64,000 nucleotides of DNA from Unio delphinus (taxonomy: Eukaryota; Mollusca; Bivalvia; Unionida; Unionidae), in NCBI GenBank assembly GCA_029339505.1, contig JAQISU010000070.1, positions 1,917,501 to 1,981,500 of the forward strand, written 5' to 3'. The translations under genes and the position numbers were made by a program. Of the stretch, positions 18,564-29,522 are shown in pieces; positions within the stretch are counted from its first letter, which is position 1, and each line of letters opens with the position of its first letter. The notes beneath the pieces are model-generated. The model saw nothing but the letters and a program-made list of their open reading frames with translations, was not told the DNA's origin and did not search any database.

Positions 18564-19226
18564 ATGGATATGAGTGTAATTGATTATTCAGCAACACGAA
18601 AACCAGAACCTGTAAAACATCACCCAATACTCCCGAATTCAATCAGAATGATTATTATTGGACCTTCCGGATCCGGTAAAACACAATTATTAATTGATAT
18701 GATAATGAGACATATGAAATGGGATAAATTATATTTGATAGCACCGAGCGTAGACGATCAACGATGCTATGAAGTGTTAAAAGATTATAATAAGCGAATA
18801 TTAGAAATTACTGGCGATAACGGAATTGAATTTATAACTGATATTGATGAAGCTCCATCCGTAGAGGATCTTGACAGAGAAGTTAATAATCTTATTGTGT
18901 ATGATGATATCATGCTTGATAAACAAAAAAATCCAGCTAAGATATTTTCTCGTGGCAGACATAAAAACGCAGACGTGATTTATGTTACTCAGCGGTATAC
19001 TCAAATTCCTAAAGTGATCCGGGAAAATTGTAATTTACTAAGTATGTTTAACGGCGTGGATATACACACGATGAGAAATATTTGGCAAACTTGGTGCTCT
19101 GAGATGGATTTTAATCGTTTTAAAAACTTTTTTAGTAATGCTCAGCGGACTCCACACGGATTTGTCACGATATCGTTACATGATCCACGGACAAGATATC
19201 GTGTCGGACTTGATCATATTTATTGA
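18564..19226 (+). CDS. Genome-packaging ATPase, D
   Basis: 220 aa starting MDMSVIDYSAT at TATATATATGG. Walker A GPSGSGKT, Walker B LIVYDDIM, VIYVTQRY. Fully open. It starts 16 bp from the zinc-ribbon start on the other strand. An open frame extends upstream but is the antisense of the zinc-ribbon/PLA2 gene. Confidence 0.85.
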   Translation: MDMSVIDYSATRKPEPVKHHPILPNSIRMIIIGPSGSGKTQLLIDMIMRHMKWDKLYLIAPSVDDQRCYEVLKDYNKRILEITGDNGIEFITDIDEAPSVEDLDREVNNLIVYDDIMLDKQKNPAKIFSRGRHKNADVIYVTQRYTQIPKVIRENCNLLSMFNGVDIHTMRNIWQTWCSEMDFNRFKNFFSNAQRTPHGFVTISLHDPRTRYRVGLDHIY

Positions 19227-19567
19227 GAATTTCCGATCATATTTATTGAGAATTTCCGATCACGATGATGAGCACCCTCCGAAAATTTACGATGTGACGT
19301 CGATGATTTTTCAGAGATTTTGTCACCAAATTTTTTCATCACCGTTCTCCCTTAAGATTTTTGTCACCAAATTTTTTTCATCACCTTGATGATTTTTTTA
19401 AGATTTTTGTCACCAAATTTTTTTCATCACCTTGATGATTTGTTTAAGATTTTTGTCACCAAATTTTTCATCACCGTTCTCTCTTTTTTAGGATTTTATC
19501 ACTAATTTTTTTTCATCACCTCGATGATTTTTTTTAAGATTTTGTCACCGTCACACTCCCTGCTGCT
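19227..19567. repeat. Right terminal region of element D with internal tandem repeats
   Basis: After a 30-bp duplication at the ATPase stop, a ~60-bp unit (AAGATTTTTGTCACCAAA... with TTTCATCACC) is repeated about four to five times. The region ends with TCCCTGCTGCT at 19567, the same terminal CTGCTGCT as A and B. Host 30-bp repeats begin at the next base. Confidence 0.65.
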
Positions 19568-22500
19568 GATATACTTGATGATACACGTGATATTACTAAT
19601 AGATTTGATGATACACATGATATTACTGATAGATTTGATGATACACATGATATTACTAATAAACTTGATGATAGACATGATATTACTAATAGACTTGATG
19701 ATACAGGCGGTGTTACTAATAGACTTGATGATACACGTGGTATTACTAATAGACTTGATGATACAAGTGATATTACTAATACAACATTTTGTGCAGCTGA
19801 TATTACAAACAGACCTGATGGTATATCTGATATTGCAAATAGACTTGATGATACACGTGATATTACAAACATACTTGATGATACACGTGATATTGCCAAT
19901 AGACTTGATGATACACATGATATTACAAATATACTTAATGATACACGTGGTATTGCTAATAAACTTGATGATACAAGTGATAATACAATATACTCGATGA
20001 TACACATGATATTACTAATACACTTCATGACACATATGATATTACTAATATACGTGATGATACACGTGGTATTACTAATAAACCTGATGATACAAGTGAC
20101 ATTACTAATTTACCATATTGTGCAGCTGATATTACAAACAGACTTGAGGGTATATCTGATTTTACAAATAGACTTGATGATACAAGTGATAATACTAATA
20201 TACTTGGTGATACACGTCAAATTACTAATCCATTTGATGATACACACGATATTACTAATATACTTGATGATACACGTGGTATTACTAATATACCATATTG
20301 TGCAGCTGATATTACAAACAGACCTGATGATGTTTCTGATATTGTAAGAGACTTGATAATACATATGATATTACAAATGGACTTGATGACACGTGATATT
20401 ACAAATATACTTGATGACACGTGATATTAAAAACAGACATGATGATACACGCGATATTACAAATATACTTGATGATACACATGATATTACAAAATATACT
20501 TGATGACACACATGATATTACAAATAGATTTGATGACACAAGGGATATTACTAATATACTTGATGATACACGTGATATTGCTAATAGACTTGATGATACA
20601 AGTGACATTACTAATATACCATATTGTACAGCTGATATTACAAATAGACCTGATGATGTATCTGATATTGTAAGAGACTTGATAATGCACGTGATATTAC
20701 AAATATACTTGATGACACATGATATTAAAAACAGACTTGATGATACACGTGATATTACAAATATACTTGATGATACAAGTGATATTACTAATATACTTGA
20801 TGATACACATGATATTACAAATATATTAAATGATACACGTGGTATTACTAAATGACTTGATGATACAAGTGATATTACTAATATACGTCATGACACACAT
20901 GATATTACTAATATACTTGATGATACACGTGGTATAACTAATAGACTTGATGATACCAGTGACATTACTAATATACTTGATGATACACGTGATATTGCTA
21001 ATAGACATGATGATGCAAGTGATATTATTAATATAATTCATGATACACATGATATTACTAATATAATTGATGATACACGTGGTATTACTAAAAGACTTGA
21101 TGATACACGCAACATTACTAATATACCATATTGTGCAGCTGATATTACAAAGAGACTTGAAGGTATATCTGATATTGCAAATAGACTTGATGATACACGT
21201 GATATTACAAATATACTTGATGATACACATGATATAAAAAACAGAGTTGATGATACACGTGATGTTACAAATAGACTTGATGATACACGTGATATTACAA
21301 CTGGACTTGATGATACACATGATATTATTAATATACTTGATGATACACGTGATATTACTAATACACTTGATGATACAAGTGACATTACTAATATACCGTA
21401 TTGTGCAGCAGATATTACAAATAGACTTGACGGTATATCTGATATTGCAAATAGATTTGATGATACACGTGATATTACAAATATTCTTGATGATACACGT
21501 GATATTACAAATATATTTGATGATACACGTGATATTACAAATATACTTGATAATACACATGATATTACAAATAAACTTGCTGATAAACGTGAAATTAAAA
21601 ACAGACTTGATGATACACTTGATGGTACAAATATACTTGATGATACATATGATATTACAGACTTTTGATGATATACATGATATTTCAAATATACTTGATG
21701 ATACAGGTGGCATTATTAATAGACCTGATGATACAAGTGATATTACACATATAATTGATGATACACGTGATATTAAAAACAGACTTGATGATACACGTGA
21801 TATTACAACAAGACTTCATGATACACATGATATTGCAAATAAACTTGATGATACACATGATATTACTAACAGACTTGATGATACACATGATATTGCAAAT
21901 ATACGTGATGATACACATGGTATTACTAATAGAATTGATGATACACATGATATTACTAATAGACTTGATGATACACATGATATTACTAATAGACTTGATG
22001 ATACAGGCGGTGTTACTAATAGACTTGATGATACACGTGGTATTACTAATATACTTCATGATACACATGATATTACTAAAATGCTTGATGATGCACATGA
22101 TATTACAAAAAACTTGATGATGCACTTGATATTACTATTAGACTTGATGATACAAGTGATATTACTAATATACTTGATGATACACGTGGTATCACTAAAA
22201 GACTTGATGATACACGTGACATTACTAATATACCATCTTGTGCAGCTGATATTACAAACAGACCCGATGGTATATCTGATATTGCAAAATATACGTGATG
22301 GTATATCTGATATTGCAAATATACTTGATGGTATATCTGCTATTACAAACATACTTGATGATACACGTGATATTGCTAATAGACTTGATGATACACGTCA
22401 AATTACTAATATACTTGATGATACACATGATATTACAAATATACTTGATGATACACGTGATATTACAAATATACTTGATGATACACATGATATTACAAAC

Positions 22501-23180
22501 ATACTTGATGATACACGTGATATTACTAATATACTATCTTGTGCAGCTGATATTACAAACAGACCTGATGGTATATCTGATATTGTAAGAGACTTGATGA
22601 TACACATAATATTACAAACATACTTGATGATACACATGATATTGCTAATAGACTTGATGATACACATGATATTGCTAATAGACTTGATGATACACATGAT
22701 ATTACAAATATACTTGATGGTACACGTGGTATTACTAATAGACTTGATGATACAAGTGATACCTTATGGTATATCTGATATTGGAAATAGACTTGATGGT
22801 ATATCTGCTATTACAAATAAACTTGATGGTATATCTGATATAGCAAATAGACTTGATGGTATATCTGCTATTACAAATAGACTTGATGGTATATCTTATA
22901 TTGCAAATAGACTTGATGGTATATCTGATATTGCAAATAGACTTGATGGTATATCTGATATTGCAAATAGATATGATGGTATATATAATATTGAAAATAG
23001 ACTTGATGGTATATTTGATCTTGCAAATAGACTTGATGGTATATCTGATATTGCAAATAGACTTGATGGTACATCTCACGATACAAATAGACCACATGGT
23101 ACAGCTTATATTTCAAATTTACCTGATTGCACACGTGAAATTGCAAAGAGACTTAAGGGCAAGGCTGATATCGTAAACAG
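19568..23180 (+). repeat. 30-bp minisatellite, ~120 units
   Basis: The core is CTTGATGATACACGTGATAT plus TACTAATAGA, 30 bp per unit, with variant units (ATATTGTGCAGC type; GGTATATCTG type near the right end). Because the unit is a multiple of three with few stops, several frames on both strands stay open; one encodes LDDTRDITNI decapeptides. The favoured frame changes at many 1-bp indels (for example near 20350, 20510, 21660, 22115, 22290, 22765), so a functional coding exon across the whole array is unlikely. The last open frame runs to 23313 and ends in a hydrophobic stretch, so decay of an old gene cannot be excluded. Confidence 0.85.
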
Positions 23181-23644
23181 ACTATCTAAATGTGTACACG
23201 TTGTTCCCGGATATAATTATGTCTTTTTTTTAATATATTTAGCCTTATGCTTTTTCAATTATACTTCTTTGTCTATACTTTCTTGTCAGTTCGTTAAATG
23301 TTCAGTCTTGTAAAAATATGTAATGTAATTCATTATACCAGCATAAGGATTCATTTCCTTTCGAGCTTTAAGTGTGCATGATTTTTCTATGAACTAAAAC
23401 TGAAACAATTACAGTAGGGAAAACATTGCATACGAGATATATGTTGCTTTATGTAACGTTTTGAGGAAAGCCACTTGAGTGCACGCAAAGTATGCATATT
23501 AACGGAAAGAAAGTATATAATTTTTTTAATAACGATCATCTTTTATATCATTTAAAAAATCGATATAAATCTTGATTCTCATTTCTATGAATTCTGTATT
23601 AATATTCATTTGTTTTAAATGAATCTCTATGTCTTTTAGACACC
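23181..23644. other. Host intergenic, no gene seen
   Basis: AT-rich unique sequence after the minisatellite. It contains the tail of the repeat-region open frame (stop at 23311-23313) and nothing else recognised. Confidence 0.5.
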
Positions 23645-23885
23645 GCTCCGATGGCCTAGTGGTTAAAGCGTCAGCCACGGAAGCGGGAGGTCGGGGGTTT
23701 GATCCTCGGCGGCCGAGTCATACCTGGTGTCAGCATAATGTGACTGGGTGGGACATCATGCTACATGTCTACGGCATGAGGCCCCACTGCTAGACATCAC
23801 TATAAACTGCCTCACTGCAGATATCGTAGCGATATGACTGAAACATTGTTAAAAGCTACGTTAATAATCCTAATCAAACAAACAA
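23645..23885 (+). mobile_element. tRNA-derived SINE
   Basis: The head has RNA polymerase III boxes like a tRNA gene (box A TGGCCTAGTGG, box B GGGTTTGATCC). It continues with a ~170-bp body (TGGGACATCATGCTACAT...) and ends in an AATC/AAAC-rich tail. A second copy with the same body lies inverted at 53575-53860, which shows it is an interspersed repeat and not a functional tRNA gene. Confidence 0.8.
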
Positions 23886-24046
23886 ACTAGGTCTTTTAGT
23901 GATAGATCAACTTAAATTATGTTAAGCATATTGATATGTTATAATTCATTCTAGAGACCTATTCCATTAAAGGGATCTGCATTCGTTTTCTGCTGTTGTT
24001 TATTGTCAATTCATAAGTATAATTGTGTGCATTGCCATTTCTTTGA

Positions 24047-24146
24047 TTGAAGATATTTAAAATGATATACTTAACTATGTTACATGTTTGAGTGTGTTGA
24101 AGATATTTAAAATGATATACTTAACTATGTTACATGTTTGAGTGTG
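24047..24146. repeat. Tandem duplication, 2 x 50 bp
   Basis: Two identical 50-bp units beginning TTGAAGATATTTAAAATG in direct succession. Confidence 0.9.
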
Positions 24147-25659
24147 TTGAAGTAAGTATCCTCAGTTTCATGACAACCTTTACCTCATCCTGTAATGGTC
24201 CAGTTAGCTTAAATATCAACGGATTTTTGTGTCGTGCTTCGTATGGTTCACGTTTCGTTCACCAAATTTTTGACTGGTTTTCTTTCCATTGCACAGCGTT
24301 TAATGTCTGCATAAATTCGAACAGATACCATTCGGTCTGTAACCTTACGCCTAAGTTATATATTCCCATCTACAAACCAAGTTTTTAAAACAAAATATGT
24401 TTTGTTTTCAGATGGTTGAAAGTTTATTTTGAACTGTTATTATTAGGAATTATAACTGTAATTCTATAATTATTTGGTATTTAATTCTCAGTACCGTAAG
24501 TTTTTATTTTATACTTTCACATTGTATTGAAATTTACAAAGCTACTTGCTTTTCATTCTCTTCCGTCACTTATTTTAAGAGCAAAGACTCGTAAAACATG
24601 TTAGTAATTTTATGATAGGGCTTTATTTTATTTGTATATTTGTCACTTGTCTGTTTTTTTCGGAAAACTGTGTCACGTAATCACATGCGCAATTTTCCTT
24701 TATCGGTGTGTATACAGGCAGACGATACACAAATTGCATAATACAGATGAGACAGATGGTCTAGTGATTAATAATTTTAATATCTCATTGTTACAACTGT
24801 GATATTTTAGCATGAGCGTTTTCTTTTTGTGTGAGATAACGTGAATGTGAGACTGTTCTAGAGAAAACTATCTCTCCCTAGATTTTATTGTGTTATATTT
24901 ACGTCGTTAAAACCCTGTATGAGTGTGTTTGTGTGCAAATGTGTTGTGCGTGAATCCCTAAGTTATTTATCTACGAAAATAGGTCAGAAAAAGAGAGCCC
25001 GTAACTGTGCTAATTGTATCACGGTACCAAAACTTTTTCCATAGACATCAGTGCTAATGTTTTGTGAAATAAATATACTTTCAATCCTATTTCAGCATGC
25101 ATGTCACACACTGTCATAGAGAACAATGTTAGATTGTCAATTTGACAATGACAGAACCAGGTACTTCATTGCATTTAAGAGACATAACTCTGCTGAGACT
25201 AGACAGAGGTATGAGTTATCTGGTCACAACATACTTATTTTCAGTCACGTGTATCACATTTTCAAAAAAATCATAAAAAAATACAAAATATGATCTATAT
25301 AGGAATTAGCATAAATTCACATGTTGCCAAGAGGCTAAACTTTTTTTAAGCCTAACAGAAAGTACAACTCTTACATAATCCACCAATCATAGCTAGTGTT
25401 GTTTATTTCTGCATGCCCAACACCTTAAGCTCCACCCACCTGGACTTGCGCAAATGGTACCGTTATACCTAATGACATAGTATAATGATGATATCAATGT
25501 TTGTCAGAGTTATCTTCCATATCAAGCTGTTTTATAAATGTGGCAGTGTGACAATAACGGATATAAAAATTTACTGTATAAAGAGACTGGGCACGAAAAC
25601 CAGGGGCTACATCGAAAATAAGTGATGATCTACAATACTGATAATTAAAGTCAGCTTTA
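24147..25659. other. Host intergenic, no gene seen
   Basis: Unique AT-rich DNA. Short open frames at 24134 and 25494 show no recognisable domains or conserved composition. Confidence 0.5.
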
Positions 25660-26000
25660 GTCCTATCAATAACAAGATTAAGCCCCAAATATAACAAGAT
25701 TTAGTCCTATACAAAACAAGATTCAGTCCTATAAATAACAAGATTAAGTCCTACAATAACAAGAATAAGTCCTATTAACAAGAATAAGTCCTATTAATAT
25801 CAAGCTTTTATCAAGATTTAGTCCCAAAAGTAACAAGATTTAGTCCCATAAATAACACGATTAAGTCCTATAAATAACAATACTAAGTCCTATTAATATC
25901 AAGCTTTACTCCCATAAATAACAGGATTTAGTCCCATAAGTAACAGGATTAAGTCCCGTAAATAACAGGATTTAGTCCGTTAAATAACAAGATTCAGTCG
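25660..26000. repeat. Degenerate ~22-24-bp minisatellite
   Basis: Around 13 imperfect units of AATAACAAGATTTAGTCCTA type, varying in length and sequence (AAGTCC / TAGTCC, CAAGCTTT variants). Confidence 0.8.
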
Positions 26001-26921
26001 AAATCTAATCAAAATCAAGCTGCCTACAACTTAAGGAAAACTCCCAATACATAGGTTGTGTGTTAATAAAGTGAATATGTCTTACGATAAGGAGCTTTAC
26101 ATCCACTAAAAGACGAACAACGTGTCAAACGATTAGTCGTAAACATAAAAGTTCACACACTAAAATATATATGGTGTTTAATATTATATATAGTTGAACA
26201 TGGAAGACGAAAGTACACACACACACACACGCGCGCGCGCGCGCGCGCATGTGAATTAAAAATGATAAATTCGATTCACTAAATTGAAGATAATGTTACA
26301 ATGTATAACTCGTTTTAATCACAATGTTCGATCGATGTCACCTATTTTAGTTGCAACGTTTTGTATTACGATTTCCATTAGTAAAGTCACTACCTATAAA
26401 CTCCATATAGAATGCTTCAAAGGTGTATTTGAGTGTCGTCTGCTTTGATCCTGGCCTTTCAAAATGCCAAAACTGCTGGGTAGGTTCGTGAATAAAGTTC
26501 TCGCCGCCGTATCATACATACCATTGCTACTGAGGCTTCCGCAAACGTATAGAAATTACAAGTACCTGAGTTTGAGTTTCACAAACGTATTTGTAAATCA
26601 GAAATTATGGGGCGATCATCCCACATATATAACGACCAGGCAAATACACTAGAAAACTTATGTCAAATATGATTCCTCGAATTATCTCGGTGTTACAACC
26701 AACGCTCTGCTACTTCGAGGGTTAATGCGGATATTATTCTTAAGCAGCCACTGACCACGCCGATTAATTGCAATTCAGTAGACAAGGACGGATTCAAGTC
26801 ATGTGATGCTATCGCGGTTCACTGATCTTAAACTGCAACAACACCGTGGCTATTATGTTTTGCAACTCCTTGTAGATGATTTGGTCTAATTTGTGTGATG
26901 TTTTTCCATGATTGTGAATTG
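26001..26921. other. Host intergenic with (CA)n(CG)n microsatellite
   Basis: A (CA)n(CG)n tract lies near 26217-26248. No other feature is recognised up to the element B target duplication. Confidence 0.55.
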
Positions 26922-26926
26922 TAGAT
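26922..26926. repeat. Target-site duplication TAGAT, left
   Basis: TAGAT immediately precedes the AGCAGCAG terminus of element B; the identical TAGAT follows its right terminus at 41833-41837. Confidence 0.88.
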
Positions 26927-27196
26927 AGCAGCAGAGGGGGTGAATCAGACAACATTTTTAGACAAGTTTTCACTAAAATCACGCTTAAAAACAATGAAAC
27001 CAATGACATCAGACCCCACAATGTGTATGTGAATCATGGATTAGGTCCAAAAAAAAATTATGAAAAAATCAATGAAATTAATGAAATCCTCCATCGATTT
27101 TTGGGAAAAAAGGGACTACAACGTCGTTGTCACTCACCCCTTCTGCTGCTATGGGTTAACAGAATATTTGATCCAGTCCGATACGATATCGTGTTC
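26927..27196. repeat. Left terminal inverted repeat of B
   Basis: 270 bp, nearly identical to the reverse complement of 41563-41832. It starts AGCAGCAGAGGGGGTGA. An inverted copy of that motif (CACCCCTTCTGCTGCT) ends at 27150. The repeat then continues into the last 13-14 codons of the ATPase gene, up to 27196. Confidence 0.88.
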
Positions 27197-27815
27197 GAGG
27201 GTCATGTAAATTTATTGTTACAAATCCGTGGGGGGTAGACTGAGCATGACTGAAGAAATTTCTAAATTGATTTAAGTCCATATCAGAACACCATGTCTGA
27301 CAAATATTTCGTAGTGTATGTGTATCAACGCCGTTGAATACAGCAAGCATATTACAGTTATCTCTAATCACTTTTGGAATCTGAGTGTAGCGTTGAGTGA
27401 CATAGATCACATCCGTGTTTTTATGCCTGCCTCGGGAAAATATTCTAGCAGGATTTTTTTGATTATCTAACATGACATCGTCGTATACAACTAAATTGTT
27501 GATACTTCCATCGAGGTCATTCACGGATGGCGCCTCGTCAATATCGGTTATAAATTCAATAACATCCTCGCCAGCAATCTCTGAAGCGTTTTCATTAAAA
27601 TCTTTTAGCACTTCATAGCATCGTTGGTCGTCTACGCTAGGGGCAATTAAATACAACTTATCCCACTTCATCCATCTCATTATTAAATTGAGCAACAATT
27701 GCGTTTTACCGGATCCAGATGGCCCGATTATAATTGCGCGGATAGAGTTTGGTAGCGCTGCATGATGCTTCACTGGTTCTCTTGTTTTAGTCGCTGAAAA
27801 ATCAATTATATTCAT
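27156..27815 (-). CDS. Genome-packaging ATPase, B
   Basis: 219 aa starting MNIIDFSAT, intact. Walker A GPSGSGKT, Walker B NLVVYDDVM, VIYVTQRY. Its 3' end lies within the left terminal repeat, so the last codons are duplicated at the other end of the element, outside any gene. Divergent from the zinc-ribbon gene with 17 bp between starts. Confidence 0.9.
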   Translation of the reverse strand: MNIIDFSATKTREPVKHHAALPNSIRAIIIGPSGSGKTQLLLNLIMRWMKWDKLYLIAPSVDDQRCYEVLKDFNENASEIAGEDVIEFITDIDEAPSVNDLDGSINNLVVYDDVMLDNQKNPARIFSRGRHKNTDVIYVTQRYTQIPKVIRDNCNMLAVFNGVDTHTLRNICQTWCSDMDLNQFRNFFSHAQSTPHGFVTINLHDPRTRYRIGLDQIFC

Positions 27816-27832
27816 ATCTCTATACATAAATT

Positions 27833-28362
27833 ATGGATCTATATTGCGTGAAGTGTAAGGCGCGTACTGGCACAGATGACTTGACGACGATTACAACTAA
27901 AAATAACCGATCAGCGCTTTCTGGTAAATGCGTACAGTGTAGTACAAAGAAATTTAGATTTGTTTCTAAACCCAAGGAACCCAAGGAACCTTTAAAAAAA
28001 AACGAGGAGGTGATATCGCTGCCAAATTAGCAAAACTCCCTGGAACCCCATGGGCAAAATACCCCGGAGAAAAACACCTTCCAGGGTATAGTTATTGTGG
28101 ACCGGGAACAAGACTTGATATCAGACTCAATGATCAAAATCAGCCCCGACCCGGTGAGGAACCAATAAACGCTATTGATAAGGCCTGTCACCTTCATGAT
28201 GTTGCTTATAAAAGCAGCAATTTGCAACACAGGCATCTAGCAGATGTGAAATTAATTCATGCGTTGAATTCTATCACTGATAAATCCTTCAAAGAAAAAT
28301 TGGCTTCCTTTTTGATAAAATCGGCTATGAAAAGTAAATTGATGTTAGGTGTTGGTAATTAA
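27833..28362 (+). CDS. Zinc-ribbon + PLA2-like protein, -1 frameshift junction, B
   Basis: The zero frame (27833-28030) encodes a 65-aa zinc ribbon with a KPKEPKEP linker. At A9 (27995-28003 region) the -1 frame opens into the PLA2 domain (YCGPGT, HLHDVAY) and ends at 28360-28362, 7 bp before the integrase ATG. Zinc-ribbon/PLA2 and integrase probably form one transcript. Single-frame proteins of this zinc-ribbon + PLA2 type occur in related elements (from memory), supporting a joined product. Confidence 0.75.
27997..28003 (+). promoter_or_regulatory. -1 frameshift heptamer A-AAA-AAC
   Basis: In phase: the first A is a third codon position, followed by codons AAA AAC. The zero-frame TAG is 28028-28030. 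An 8-bp complementary pair (CCCTGGAA at 28038, TTCCAGGG downstream) could fold but starts 34 nt from the heptamer, further than usual for a stimulatory stem. Confidence 0.7.
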
Positions 28363-28369
28363 TAACAAC

Positions 28370-29314
28370 ATGGAATCTATTTATTATTCCCCAAGAGGAT
28401 ACTGGAGGGGTAACGCTGCAATCAGTAAACTCGCTAGCGCCGCAAAAGTGAAAAAAACCACTGCGGCTCATTGGTTATCCAAGCAGGCACTATGGCAAAT
28501 TTATCTACCACCGCCTAAACAAATTCAATTCTCGCATTTTGATGTAACCGGACCCAATGAAGTTCATCAGGCTGATATATTATATCTGCCACATGATCGT
28601 GGTTACAAATATGCGTTAACTGTAGTTGATATTGCAAGTCGATACAAAGAAGCAGAACCGTTAAAAACAAAATCGGCCACTGAAGTCGCTTCTGCATTTG
28701 AAAGGATTTATCGAAGGAGTCCTCTGCACTGGCCAAATCTATTACAAGTTGATCCTGGCAAGGAATTTCAGGGTGCAGTGTTATCTACAATGAAATATCA
28801 CAATGTCGCTATCAGACGAGGGCATACTGCACTGCATCGTGATCAGGCCATTGTAGAACGGTTTAATAAAACCCTTGCTGAGCGGTTATTTGGATATCAA
28901 TATGCAAAAGAATTCATCCAAGAAAAAAGATCCCGTGAATGGGTTAAGAGATTACCAGGTGTAGTTACCGCACTGAATAACGAGATTACTAGAACCATCA
29001 ACATGAAACCTATCAACGCGATTAAAAAGAAGTCGATACCTGAAAAACCACAAAAAGATTTCAAAGAACCAATTCTTGGTAGTAATGTCATTGTGAGGTA
29101 TTTATATGAACCAGGAGAGCTTGAGGGTGGTACAAAAAGGGCTACTGATCCTATTTGGAGCGTCACTACGCATAAGATATCTAGTATAACACGATCTACG
29201 GGTAGACCTCCAATCTATAAACTGGATTCAACTGCCCCTCAGCGTGGGTTTACTAGACAACAACTACAAGTAATTCCTGACGATACTCAATTACCACCGC
29301 ATGGTCTTAACTAG
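28370..29314 (+). CDS. DDE integrase, B
   Basis: 314 aa, MESIYYSPRGYW start. D in HQADILY, D in QVDPGKEF, E in AIVERFN; C-terminal VRYLYEPGELEGG domain. It is nearly identical to the C copy, which indicates recent spread. It lacks the palindrome-derived residues of A. Confidence 0.92.
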   Translation: MESIYYSPRGYWRGNAAISKLASAAKVKKTTAAHWLSKQALWQIYLPPPKQIQFSHFDVTGPNEVHQADILYLPHDRGYKYALTVVDIASRYKEAEPLKTKSATEVASAFERIYRRSPLHWPNLLQVDPGKEFQGAVLSTMKYHNVAIRRGHTALHRDQAIVERFNKTLAERLFGYQYAKEFIQEKRSREWVKRLPGVVTALNNEITRTINMKPINAIKKKSIPEKPQKDFKEPILGSNVIVRYLYEPGELEGGTKRATDPIWSVTTHKISSITRSTGRPPIYKLDSTAPQRGFTRQQLQVIPDDTQLPPHGLN

Positions 29315-29522
29315 CACCCTTGCGTCTATTACACTCAAGACAAGTCAACATCACATTATTTCTGACATGACCGAGATTGTTATTTTTTCTGTCTACGGTG
29401 AATTGGCGAGGATCCTTATCCGAATACTGCCAACGCATTATACAATTGCAACTCGCGCAGTGATTATTCTGTTGTTTCTTCAAAGTGATTATTAATTCAG
29501 CATCAATATCAAATTCTCTTTG
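29307..29522 (-). CDS. HNH endonuclease domain, +1 to polymerase, B
   Basis: Same domain and arrangement as in A: CASCN and CLECN pairs around DRKNNNLGH, behind an A10 run, +1 relative to the polymerase frame. Converges on the integrase with an 8-bp overlap. The coordinate marks where homology starts. Confidence 0.6.
   Translation of the reverse strand, partial: QREFDIDAELIITLKKQQNNHCASCNCIMRWQYSDKDPRQFTVDRKNNNLGHVRNNVMLTCLECNRRKGAS

Larger units (their letters stand above)
8945..19567. mobile_element. Polinton-like element D, old diverged copy (left part displaced by A)
   Basis: It starts abruptly in the 3' end of a fibre-like gene at the end of A and runs through a two-TM pseudogene, three penton-like genes, then on to the ATPase and a terminal region ending GTCACACTCCCTGCTGCT at 19567. 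Gene content and order match B circularly permuted by orientation of the block. Polymerase, integrase and HNH genes are broken. Zinc-finger, zinc-ribbon/PLA2 and ATPase frames remain open. Proteins differ from A/B/C at many positions, so this is a separate lineage. Confidence 0.8.

Noticed and set aside
19568..23180. CRISPR-like array
   Set aside because: Repeats are contiguous without unique spacers and lie in animal DNA.
19568..23313. 688-aa plus-strand protein and many long overlapping open frames in the 30-bp repeat
   Set aside because: Open frames exist on both strands in several phases and the translated repeat changes register repeatedly, as expected from a stop-poor minisatellite with indels.
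23645..23720. Functional tRNA gene
   Set aside because: The same tRNA-like head plus body occurs elsewhere in the window; it is the head of a SINE.
28038..28090. CCCTGGAA/TTCCAGGG stem as frameshift stimulator
   Set aside because: It begins 34 nt after the heptamer and pairing is weaker in A and D, so it is not claimed as functional.
28027..28236. Minus-strand 69-aa frame opposite PLA2 (also at 7619 and 56233)
   Set aside because: Shadow of the conserved PLA2 frame on the other strand.
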